Assembly: GCA_015494005.1 (NCBI GenBank)
Contig: WGCB01000686.1
Coordinates: 1 to 6,010 of the forward strand
Origin: Caldilineaceae bacterium
Lineage (GTDB): Bacteria > Chloroflexota > Anaerolineae > Caldilineales > Caldilineaceae
DNA length: 6,010 bases
Reading direction: 5' to 3'
The notes beneath the pieces are model-generated. The model saw only the letters and a list, made by a program, of their open reading frames with translations, ran no database searches and was not told the origin of the DNA. Below are positions 1-5,145 of the stretch, piece after piece. The first letter of the stretch is position 1. The number at the start of each line of letters is the position of its first letter. Both the position numbers and the translations under genes were made by a program.

Positions 1-549
1 CATGTAGACCACGCACTGGTTCTCGTCCACCAGGTAGACCCCGTCCAGGGGACCGAAGCCGCTCAGGGACTCGGCGTTCTCGATCTCGCCCCGGACCGCC
101 ATCTCCTGCAGCCAGCGCACGGCCCGGCGGAAGGCTTTGGCCCGGCGCCGGTGCCGCTCGTACTCGATCATGTTGGTCTCCACCAACAGGGCAGCGATGA
201 CCTGGTTGGCCGCGTTGCGGACAGGGAAGACCTGCTGGATCACCGGCGCGCCGCTGCTGAGCACCTGCTTGGTGCGGCTGCCCCGCCGCATCTCCATCAG
301 GGACCAGTAGACCAGGGGCTGGTCCTCGGGGGTGAAGAGCCGTCCTGTGGCGTCGGAGCGGTAGATGGAGGAGATGGAGCGGGGCATGGCGTGGCGCACC
401 ACCAGGATCTGCTGGTCATCCCGCAGGCAGCAGAGGGAGACATCCGCCCGGCTCACGTCCGCGGTGATGGGAAGCCCCAGCTCGATTCTGTGGAGCAGCT
501 CGATGTCTCGCTCGGTGAGATTGGTGCACTGTTTGACCGTTTCGTCCAT
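1..549 (-). CDS. Sensor histidine kinase, N-terminal part (H_kinase_N domain plus start of PAS), PdtaS/EutW-like
   Basis: The frame is open from an ATG at 549 to the left edge, giving 183 residues; the 3' end lies outside the window. Residues about 9-150 match the H_kinase_N (GAF-like) sensor domain of cytosolic PdtaS/EutW-type histidine kinases. The start LTERDIELL, the block ITADVSRADVSL (family: ADLSFADLLL-like) and the block PVIQQVFPVRNAANQVIAALLVETN (family: PVREEAIPVR...VIAVL..TN) are all visible. A basic helix (RHRRRAKAFRRAVRWLQEM, about 136-154) leads into GPLDGVYLVDENQCVVYM, the first strands of a PAS domain. No signal peptide or membrane segment is seen, so a soluble sensor is expected. 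In the family a HisKA_2 domain and HATPase_c follow, and the usual partner is an ANTAR-type antitermination regulator; neither is visible here. The ATG at 549 was chosen because the family domain begins within ten residues of it and a purine-rich GGAAAAGG lies just upstream. The gene is separated from its upstream neighbour by 270 bases, suggesting its own promoter. Domain identity is fairly sure; signal and partner are unknown. Confidence 0.82.
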   Translation of the reverse strand, partial: MDETVKQCTNLTERDIELLHRIELGLPITADVSRADVSLCCLRDDQQILVVRHAMPRSISSIYRSDATGRLFTPEDQPLVYWSLMEMRRGSRTKQVLSSGAPVIQQVFPVRNAANQVIAALLVETNMIEYERHRRRAKAFRRAVRWLQEMAVRGEIENAESLSGFGPLDGVYLVDENQCVVYM

Positions 550-607
550 CCGCCTTTTCCGTCCAGGCCACCCGGCCCGCCCGAGCCACAGGCAGCACCC
601 GGTCCAT

Positions 608-636
608 AAAAAATGAGGCCGACGGCCCACGGGCCT
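608..636 (-). terminator. Weak intrinsic-terminator-like element (GC hairpin plus T6)
   Basis: On the minus strand AGGCC (636-632) can pair with GGCCT (620-616) around an 11-base loop; alternatively GGCC (635-632) pairs with GGCC (627-624) around a 4-base loop. The stem is followed after two bases (CA) by T6 (613-608). The stem is short, so termination would be inefficient. Its place between the candidate promoter and the kinase start allows either a terminator for the upstream operon or a conditional attenuator of the kinase gene. Confidence 0.35.
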
Positions 637-674
637 TCAGCCTTTCGGAACGGGCCACGCTGCCGCTCGCTATC

Positions 675-695
675 GATGGGGGAGGGGGACCCATC
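675..695 (-). promoter_or_regulatory. 6-bp hairpin in the kinase leader
   Basis: GATGGG (675-680) pairs with CCCATC (690-695) across a 9-base loop that is purine-rich on the plus strand and C-rich in the minus-strand RNA. It sits between the alternative hairpins and the T6-containing element. The role is unknown; it may be part of a folded leader. Confidence 0.35.
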
Positions 696-700
696 CCTGT

Positions 701-729
701 GTCCACACGGTGGAAAGTGTGACTTCCAC
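701..729 (-). promoter_or_regulatory. Mutually exclusive hairpins in the kinase leader
   Basis: The segment 710-714 (GTGGA on the plus strand) can pair with TCCAC at 702-706 (5 bp, 3-base loop), or as GTGGAA (710-715) with TTCCAC at 724-729 (6 bp, 8-base loop, plus a G-U closing pair in RNA). A third option pairs CACAC (704-708) with GTGTG (717-721). These stems exclude each other, as in attenuators and riboswitches. No known riboswitch class was recognised, and the pairing is not supported by covariation data. Confidence 0.4.
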
Positions 730-759
730 AATTTCAATCCAGCCACAATTTCAGTCTAG
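726..759. repeat. Tandem direct repeat, 2 x 17 bp
   Basis: Plus-strand units at 726-742 and 743-759 agree at 15 of 17 positions; the core CCACAATTTCA is identical in both (726-736 and 743-753). The units differ by AATCC versus AGTCT in their second half. The same half-motif (TTCARTC..AG) recurs near 3937-4021, so this is part of a wider repeat family in the window. It could be a pair of regulator-binding sites just at and downstream of the promoter, spaced 17 bp apart. Confidence 0.7.
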
Positions 760-781
760 CAAACTCACCTTCTTTCGGCAA
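753..781 (-). promoter_or_regulatory. Candidate sigma-70-type promoter for the kinase gene
   Basis: On the minus strand TTGCCG (781-776) is separated by exactly 17 bases from TAGACT (758-753). Each box matches four of six positions of the TTGACA/TATAAT consensus. It lies in an AT-richer patch 38 bases beyond the stop codon of the upstream gene and about 200 bases before the kinase start. The -10 box lies inside a direct repeat, so the match could be incidental to that repeat. Confidence 0.4.
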
Positions 782-819
782 ATCACTGTTCCGATCCCCA
801 CCCAGCTCGGATCCCCTGC

Positions 820-2307
820 CTAGCCGGCCAGGTAGAGGCCATCCACGCCCAGGCGTTCCAGGCGAGCCGCCTCCTCCGGCCGAGACTCGGGCCAGGCGAT
901 GACGCCCAGGCCGGCGTCCCGCACCCGGGCCAGCCACTCCGGGGTGAGCAGCCGACTGGCCTGGGCTTTCCCCTCCCAGCGAGGGTGCACGTAGTCCGCG
1001 CCCACGGCCTGGGCCAGGGCCACCGCGTCCACCTGGACGGTGTCGAAGAGCAGGGCTGTGGCCGCCCGGGGCAGCTGATCCCGAAGGGCCGCCAGCCAGT
1101 CCGCCCGGAAGGAACCCAGGATGGCCCGATGCACCAGATCGTAGCGGTCATAGGCCTGGACAATGGCCGGGATGGCCTCCCCGTCCAAGATCTCCAGGTA
1201 GAGCCCCACATCCTCCTGGCGGCTCAGCTCCAGCACCTGCTCCAGCAGGAGCAGCGAAGCCCGGCCCGGTGCATCCAGGGCCTGGAGCTGGGCCAGGCTG
1301 GCCTGGTGGATCATCACGCCTCGGCCGTCCAGGTCCTGGACCAGGGCCCCGTCGCGCACGATGGCCTGGCCGTCCGCGGTGGCCCGCACGGGCACGTGCA
1401 GGGCATCCACCCGGGGATCCAGTCGGGCCCGCAGCTCCTCCAGGCTCTCGCCGTTCTGGCCGTCCCTGACCCGGCCTGCCCTGTCTGGATCCCCGGGGAT
1501 GGAAGCCGAGCGAAGGCGCAGGGGCCGGTACTCCCCGGCCGGGATCTCCCGGTGCAGGCGATCCAGCCACCAGCGCACCCGCTGGGGGATCCACTGGGCC
1601 AGGGCTGGCCAGGGCACCAGCTGATCCGGCTGCAGACGAAACTCCTGGGAGAAATCCCAGCTGGGCTGGAAGGCCTGGCGGAGCAGGTAGGTGCGCACCA
1701 GGGTGTTGTTCTCCGGCGTGCGCTGGTCCCGCAGCTCCTCCTCGAAGAGGGGCGTGACCCAGACGCCGCCAGCCCCGGCCAGGGCATCGCTGGCGTGGCG
1801 TTTCTGGGCCTGCCAGCGGCGGCGGAACCAGTCGGGCGTGGGTGCGAAGGCGTGCTTGCCCGGCTCGGAGTAGACCCGGGCCTGGCCATGGCGCAGGGAC
1901 GGCTGGCCGTCCTGGGCCATCTCGTGGTAGCCGCCGTGCCAGCTGGCCTCCACCCGCACCACTCGGCCCTGGCCGTCCACGTAGACCCAGACGTGCTCCA
2001 GCTCGTAGAGGTGCTGGATGTCCCAGTCCCACCAGATGGCGTACTCGATGGCCAGGGTGGCTGACGGCTGGCCCGGTGGGCTCAGCTCGATGCGTCGGGG
2101 GAAGGAGGGCGACTCCCCGTCCTGGCGGAAGAGGGTGACACCCCCGGCCAGGGGCAGGAAGGGCTCGCGCCGGTCGAAGCAGAGGATGGGCGCGTAGCGG
2201 GCGGCCAGATCCCGCTCCTCCGAGGGCAACGCCTCCGCGAAAAGGGTCGCCAGCTGGGGATCCTGGGCCGGCATGGGATTGGTTTGGCCGTTCGGTTGGT
2301 TTGTCAT
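820..2307 (-). CDS. Two-domain protein: NPP1/Vps62-like N-terminal domain and catalytically degenerate GDPD-like C-terminal barrel
   Basis: The 495-residue protein has no signal peptide or membrane segment and begins with a polar tail (NQPNGQTNPMPAQ). Residues about 35-160 resemble the NPP1/Vps62-type fold: YAPILCFDRREPFLP (38-52), IWWDWDIQHLYELEHVWVYV (91-110; compare GHRHDWEHVVVW in NPP1), SWHGGYHEM (122-130) and VYSEPGKHAFAP (145-156), with conserved-looking His99, His105, His124 and His152. Residues about 297-495 follow a GDPD TIM barrel: DALHVPVRATADGQAIVRD, LYLEILDG, VGADYVHP, and near the end GLGVIAWPES..GVDGLYLAG. Every catalytic position is replaced: no HRG at the first strand, ELD has become HVP (304-306), HD has become RD (318-319), and LEIK has become LEIL. 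A scaffold, binding or allosteric role is therefore more likely than hydrolysis by this half. Whether the N-terminal half is enzymatic is unknown. It follows the HAD gene by 81 bases. ATG 2307 is used; Met12 (2274) is an alternative, and neither has a good ribosome binding site. Confidence 0.75.
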   Translation of the reverse strand: MTNQPNGQTNPMPAQDPQLATLFAEALPSEERDLAARYAPILCFDRREPFLPLAGGVTLFRQDGESPSFPRRIELSPPGQPSATLAIEYAIWWDWDIQHLYELEHVWVYVDGQGRVVRVEASWHGGYHEMAQDGQPSLRHGQARVYSEPGKHAFAPTPDWFRRRWQAQKRHASDALAGAGGVWVTPLFEEELRDQRTPENNTLVRTYLLRQAFQPSWDFSQEFRLQPDQLVPWPALAQWIPQRVRWWLDRLHREIPAGEYRPLRLRSASIPGDPDRAGRVRDGQNGESLEELRARLDPRVDALHVPVRATADGQAIVRDGALVQDLDGRGVMIHQASLAQLQALDAPGRASLLLLEQVLELSRQEDVGLYLEILDGEAIPAIVQAYDRYDLVHRAILGSFRADWLAALRDQLPRAATALLFDTVQVDAVALAQAVGADYVHPRWEGKAQASRLLTPEWLARVRDAGLGVIAWPESRPEEAARLERLGVDGLYLAG

Positions 2308-2320
2308 GGCAGATCATTGG

Positions 2321-2341
2321 GGGCGGGCACCCGGCCCGCCC
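2321..2341 (-). promoter_or_regulatory. 8-bp GC hairpin just upstream of the NPP1/GDPD-like gene
   Basis: GGGCGGGC (2321-2328) pairs perfectly with GCCCGCCC (2334-2341) around a 5-base loop. In the minus-strand transcript the stem ends 13 bases before the ATG at 2307, about where a Shine-Dalgarno sequence would lie, and none is visible. There is no U tract, so it is not a standard terminator. It could limit translation initiation or stabilise the upstream mRNA segment. Confidence 0.5.
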
Positions 2342-2388
2342 GTTCTCCGTTTGGTTGTCTGTTGATGGCATCTCGCTGGCCGGCTCGC

Positions 2389-3873
2389 TCACCGGCTCTG
2401 CTTTCTACGCATGATGTACTCGTAGTGGCGGCCTCGCTGCCCAGAGCCCCGGCCGTAGTAGTGCCACTGAGGAAAGTTGAAGTCCGAGGTCACAGACCGG
2501 GGCAGGAGCAGGACCGCCTGCAGGAACGACTCCAGATCAAGTACATTATAGATGTTCACCTCGTATCCCCAAGCGTCCATTCGGTCCAAAATCTCCCACA
2601 AGTCGGACTCCCGCCAGGCGATGGAGAAACGATTGACACCCCACTCGGTGAACATGGCCAGGATCTCGTGGGCCTTCTCGGGCACCGTCAGGATCAGGGG
2701 CGCCAGGAAGTCGATGGGACACTGGTTGATGGCCCCAGGATGGACCGCGGCGATGCGCCGGAAACCGGCCTCCTTGATGCGCTCGATGTTGGCGTTGAAC
2801 CAGAGGTCCTTGTCCTGGAACCCCATCTCCGCCACTATCTCTAAGACCTCTTCCAGGAGAGCATTGTTCCCCTTGATGTCCAGTTTGACCGCCCGTTTGT
2901 GCTCCTTGAGCCGAGTCAACGCCTGGCGCAGGGTGAGCCACTCCTCGTCCGGGGTGGGCGGGGTCTCGGCCAGGGAGTCGTGGCGCAGGAAGGGCTCCCT
3001 GTGCAGGGGCGCGGTGCGCACGTCCAGCTCGGCCCAGCGCACGTCCGAGGCCAGGAACTGGCGCAGGTTGGCCTCGTCGTTGACCCCGTGCCAGACCAGC
3101 TGCACGTGCTGGGGCAGGGCCTTCTCCCCTCGGATGAGCTCGGCCAGGCGGTACTCCCGGCCCCGCATGGTGCCTGGGGGCACCCGGGTCCGCTTGGAGG
3201 CGAAGATGGTGTCCGCGTGGAGGAGCAGGATCTCGTGGTCCGGGTCGGCCTGGGCCACGGCCTGGAGGTTCTCCGGCTCGTTGTCGATGAAGGCGAAGAC
3301 GTGGTAGCCCTGCTCCTGGAAGTGGCGCAGCCCGGCGGCCTTCACCGCGGGCACGTTCTCCTCCCACTCGCCAGGGTTCATGTAGAGGAGCTCGCTGCGG
3401 AAGTGGACCCGGTGGGGCCGGCCCAGCTCGTTCAAGGAGCGCAGGGTCTCTTCCCGCAGGCGCTCCGGCCGCCCGGTGACCAGGCCCACGCTGGTGTTGG
3501 GCTGGATCTGGAACCAGCGCAGCACGTCCAGCACCCCTTGGAAGGGCCGGTGCATCTCCTGCAGGGCCAGGGGCGTCCAGCGCTTCTCCATGTACCAGGC
3601 CAGGATCGCCGGCCGCCGCTCCAGGGGCACCCGCAGTTCGGCCAGCAGCTCCCCCACCTGGTTCTCGTGGACGTGGATGTCGTCCACGGTGAGGCGGCGG
3701 AAGAAGCGGGTGCCGTGGACCTGGTCGTAGGCCTGGAGCACGGCCAGGATCATGAAACGCATGTCGATGATGGTGCCGTCGATGTCGCAGAGGAGCATCA
3801 GGGGCCGGTCCGGATAGTCCCGGCAGGCCGCCTCGTAGTGGACGCTCAGAGCGTGCATCCAATCCGTCGCCAT
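2389..3873 (-). CDS. HAD-family phosphatase fused to a FAM151/menorin (DUF2181)-like GDPD-superfamily domain
   Basis: The 494-residue protein is predicted to be cytoplasmic. Residues about 24-225 are a HAD hydrolase with all motifs: DIDGT (30-34; nucleophile Asp30, general acid Asp32), Thr133 in GLVTGRP, Lys178 in VKAAGL, and FIDNEPENL (195-203; Asp197). A long cap segment lies at about 38-112. From about residue 256 the sequence resembles FAM151/menorin proteins: LVWHGVNDEANLRQFL, AELDVR, FLRHDS, KLDIKG and LWFNANIE. The GDPD-type residues are present: His262-Gly263, Glu282-x-Asp284 and His298-Asp299, plus the KLDIK lysine. HAD enzymes hydrolyse phosphomonoesters; the C-terminal domain could cleave a phosphodiester, making this a possible two-step enzyme. 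That activity is inferred. ATG 3873 is preceded by GAAAGGG at 7 bases spacing; Met6 is an alternative without this support. It lies 138 bases after the ATPase gene and 81 before the NPP1/GDPD-like gene, consistent with one operon. Confidence 0.8.
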   Translation of the reverse strand: MATDWMHALSVHYEAACRDYPDRPLMLLCDIDGTIIDMRFMILAVLQAYDQVHGTRFFRRLTVDDIHVHENQVGELLAELRVPLERRPAILAWYMEKRWTPLALQEMHRPFQGVLDVLRWFQIQPNTSVGLVTGRPERLREETLRSLNELGRPHRVHFRSELLYMNPGEWEENVPAVKAAGLRHFQEQGYHVFAFIDNEPENLQAVAQADPDHEILLLHADTIFASKRTRVPPGTMRGREYRLAELIRGEKALPQHVQLVWHGVNDEANLRQFLASDVRWAELDVRTAPLHREPFLRHDSLAETPPTPDEEWLTLRQALTRLKEHKRAVKLDIKGNNALLEEVLEIVAEMGFQDKDLWFNANIERIKEAGFRRIAAVHPGAINQCPIDFLAPLILTVPEKAHEILAMFTEWGVNRFSIAWRESDLWEILDRMDAWGYEVNIYNVLDLESFLQAVLLLPRSVTSDFNFPQWHYYGRGSGQRGRHYEYIMRRKQSR

Positions 3874-3887
3874 GGTCCTGCCCTTTC
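3874..3887 (-). promoter_or_regulatory. Ribosome binding site of the HAD-menorin gene
   Basis: On the minus strand GAAAGGG (3887-3881) precedes the ATG at 3873 with a 7-base gap. A second purine run, AGGA, lies only two bases from the start and is probably too close. This site supports the ATG at 3873 over the in-frame Met codon five codons later. Confidence 0.55.
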
Positions 3888-3891
3888 AGCG

Positions 3892-3921
3892 CTTCCGGGA
3901 GGCTGGGGGGCCTCCCGGAAG
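3892..3921 (-). promoter_or_regulatory. Perfect 12-bp hairpin between the ATPase and HAD genes
   Basis: CTTCCGGGAGGC (3892-3903) pairs without mismatch with GCCTCCCGGAAG (3910-3921) around the loop TGGGGG. It is the strongest inverted repeat in the window. No T run follows on either strand, so a standard intrinsic terminator is unlikely. It ends only a few bases before the HAD gene's ribosome binding site. By comparison with other transporter operons it may protect the 3' end of the upstream ABC mRNA or set differential expression. Confidence 0.65.
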
Positions 3922-3955
3922 TTGGGGAAATCTCGATTCAGTACAGCCGTCTCGA

Positions 3956-3972
3956 CGCGAACCTGGTTCGCG
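3956..3972. promoter_or_regulatory. 17-bp palindrome, possible operator
   Basis: CGCGAACCTGGTTCGCG is a perfect palindrome of two 8-base arms around a single central base. A one-base loop makes it a poor RNA hairpin, so a DNA site for a dimeric regulator is more plausible. It lies midway in the gap between the ATPase and HAD genes, where an internal promoter could be controlled. No clear promoter boxes were found beside it. Confidence 0.4.
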
Positions 3973-3978
3973 GTTCCA

Positions 3979-4020
3979 GCGATTCAGTCTTAGCGGTTCA
4001 ATCCCAGCGCTTCAATCCCA
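3979..4020. repeat. Tandem 14-bp repeat (three units) covering the ATPase stop codon
   Basis: Plus-strand units are GCGATTCAGTCTTA (3979-3992), GCGGTTCAATCCCA (3993-4006) and GCGCTTCAATCCCA (4007-4020). The last two differ at one position; the first is more diverged. A partial fourth unit may lie at 3965-3978. The last unit contains the final two codons (Trp-Asp) and the TGA stop of the ABC ATPase gene. The core TTCARTC..AGC is shared with the repeat at 726-759. Confidence 0.7.
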
Positions 4021-5085
4021 GAGGAGGGAGCGCTCGGTGGCTGGGTCGAAGAACTGGACCTTCTCCGTGTTGAAGCGCACCTGCACCGGGTCCCCGATCT
4101 TCAGATTCAGGCTCGGGTCGGCCAGGAGGCGGAAGTGGAGGTCCTGGATCTGGACGTCGATGAGATCGTCCCGGCCCAGGGGCTCCACCACGTAGATCTC
4201 CCCGGGGATGCCCTGGTCGGCCAGGGTGATGTCCTCGGGCCGGATGCCCATGATCACCTTGCCCTGGCCCGCGGCCTTCTGGGCCCGCTCCGGGGGCACC
4301 ACCACGTCGAAGCCGCCGGTGCGGGCATGGTACTCGCCGTTCTCCCGCACCACCTCCACCTCCAGGAAGTTCATGGGCGGGTTGCCGATGAAGCCGGCCA
4401 CGAAGAGGGTGCGGGGCTGGTCGTAGAGCTCCCCCGGGGGACAGTAGGCCTGGAGCCGGCCGTCCTTGATCACCGCGATGCGGTCGGCCATGGTCATGGC
4501 CTCCACCTGGTCGTGGGTCACGTAGATGGAGGTGATGCCCAGGTCCATCTGCAGGCGCTTGATCTCCGCCCGCATGCTCAGGCGCAGGCGCGCGTCCAGG
4601 TTGCTCAGGGGCTCGTCGAAGAGGAGGATGTCCGGCTCCTTGGCCAGGGCCCGACCCAGGGCCACCCGCTGCTGCTGCCCGCCGGAGAGCTGGCCCGGCC
4701 GCCGGTCCATGAGATGGCCGATGCCCATCATGTCCGCCACCTGCTGGGCCCGCTGGAGCATTTTGTCCTTGGGCACCTTCTTCAGGCGCATGGGGAAGGT
4801 GATGTTCTCCAGCACGGTCATGTGGGGGTAGAGGGCGTAGCTCTGGAAGACCATGCCGATGTTGCGGTCCTTGGGCGGCACCCGGTTCATGACCCGGTCG
4901 TTGAAGCGGATCTCCCCCTCGCTGGGCTTGTAGATGCCGGCGATCATGAGCAGGGTGGTGGTCTTGCCGCAGCCCGAGGGCCCCAGGAAGGCCACGAACT
5001 CCCCGTCGTTGATCTGCATGTGGATCGAGTCCACGGCCACCACGTCGCCGAAGCGTTTGGTCAGGTTGTTGAGCGTTACGATCAT
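4012..5085 (-). CDS. ABC transporter ATP-binding protein, MalK/UgpC type
   Basis: The 357-residue protein is full length for this family. It would bind the cytoplasmic face of the permease pair as a dimer and power uptake of a sugar or glycerol phosphate. Visible motifs are Walker A GPSGCGKTT (35-43), Q-loop Gln81 in VFQSYALYPHMTV, signature LSGGQQQRVALGRALA (133-148), Walker B ILLFDEP (153-159) with Glu158, D-loop SNLD (161-164) and switch His191 in VTHDQ. Residues about 235-355 form the C-terminal OB/TOBE regulatory region with GIRPEDI, which in MalK and UgpC receives inhibitory signals. The start is the ATG at 5085, since family members begin with this VTLNNLTKRFG block; its ribosome binding site is weak. 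It follows the permease gene by 60 bases in the same operon. In this subfamily one ATPase often serves several importers, so the substrate cannot be read from the sequence. The last codons and stop lie in a tandem repeat. Confidence 0.95.
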   Translation of the reverse strand: MIVTLNNLTKRFGDVVAVDSIHMQINDGEFVAFLGPSGCGKTTTLLMIAGIYKPSEGEIRFNDRVMNRVPPKDRNIGMVFQSYALYPHMTVLENITFPMRLKKVPKDKMLQRAQQVADMMGIGHLMDRRPGQLSGGQQQRVALGRALAKEPDILLFDEPLSNLDARLRLSMRAEIKRLQMDLGITSIYVTHDQVEAMTMADRIAVIKDGRLQAYCPPGELYDQPRTLFVAGFIGNPPMNFLEVEVVRENGEYHARTGGFDVVVPPERAQKAAGQGKVIMGIRPEDITLADQGIPGEIYVVEPLGRDDLIDVQIQDLHFRLLADPSLNLKIGDPVQVRFNTEKVQFFDPATERSLLWD

Positions 5086-5109
5086 GGTCTCTGTCTCGCT
5101 TGTCTTTCG

Positions 5110-5136
5110 GGTCCTCAGCGCTGTTGCGCCAGGACC
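5110..5136 (-). promoter_or_regulatory. Composite hairpin between permease and ATPase genes
   Basis: GGTCCT (5110-5115) pairs with AGGACC (5131-5136), and inside it GCGC (5118-5121) pairs with GCGC (5126-5129) around a 4-base loop, with a small internal loop between. It sits in the 60-base gap between the two transporter genes. No U tract follows. It is likely an RNA element affecting stability or relative expression rather than a terminator. Confidence 0.45.
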
Positions 5137-5145
5137 ATCCAGGGT

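Larger units (their letters stand above)
550..819 (-). other. 270-base intergenic leader upstream of the kinase gene
   Basis: No convincing gene lies here; the frames that cross it run on into the kinase gene in the wrong phase. Read on the minus strand it holds, in order, a promoter-like pair (781-753), a tandem 17-base repeat (759-726), a cluster of alternative hairpins (729-701), a 6-bp hairpin (695-675) and a weak GC hairpin followed by T6 (636-608). The region is less GC-rich around 720-790 than the coding sequence on either side. It probably holds both the end of the upstream transcript and the start of the kinase transcript. Confidence 0.6.

Noticed and set aside
151..609. Plus-strand open frame opposite the kinase gene
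   Set aside because: No motif is recognisable; the minus strand encodes a clear H_kinase_N domain across the same bases.
985..2064. Long plus-strand open frame opposite the NPP1/GDPD-like gene
   Set aside because: Its product has no recognisable motif and the composition expected of the antisense of a GC-rich gene; the minus-strand frame shows clear GDPD-like features.
820..2307. Annotation as an active glycerophosphodiester phosphodiesterase
   Set aside because: The HRG, ExD and HD catalytic positions are all substituted, so hydrolysis by this barrel cannot be supported.
3892..3921. Intrinsic terminator after the ABC ATPase gene
   Set aside because: The stem is strong, but no T run follows on the minus strand, where the next bases are GCGCTGAAAGGG, leading into the next ribosome binding site.
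2899..3993. Long plus-strand open frame opposite the HAD-menorin gene
   Set aside because: It mirrors the codon pattern of the opposite strand, whose HAD motifs are unmistakable, and it runs through the intergenic hairpin and repeats.
3979..4020. CRISPR remnant (the TTCAATCC core resembles some CRISPR repeat ends)
   Set aside because: The units are 14 bp in direct tandem with no unique spacers, and no cas gene is visible.
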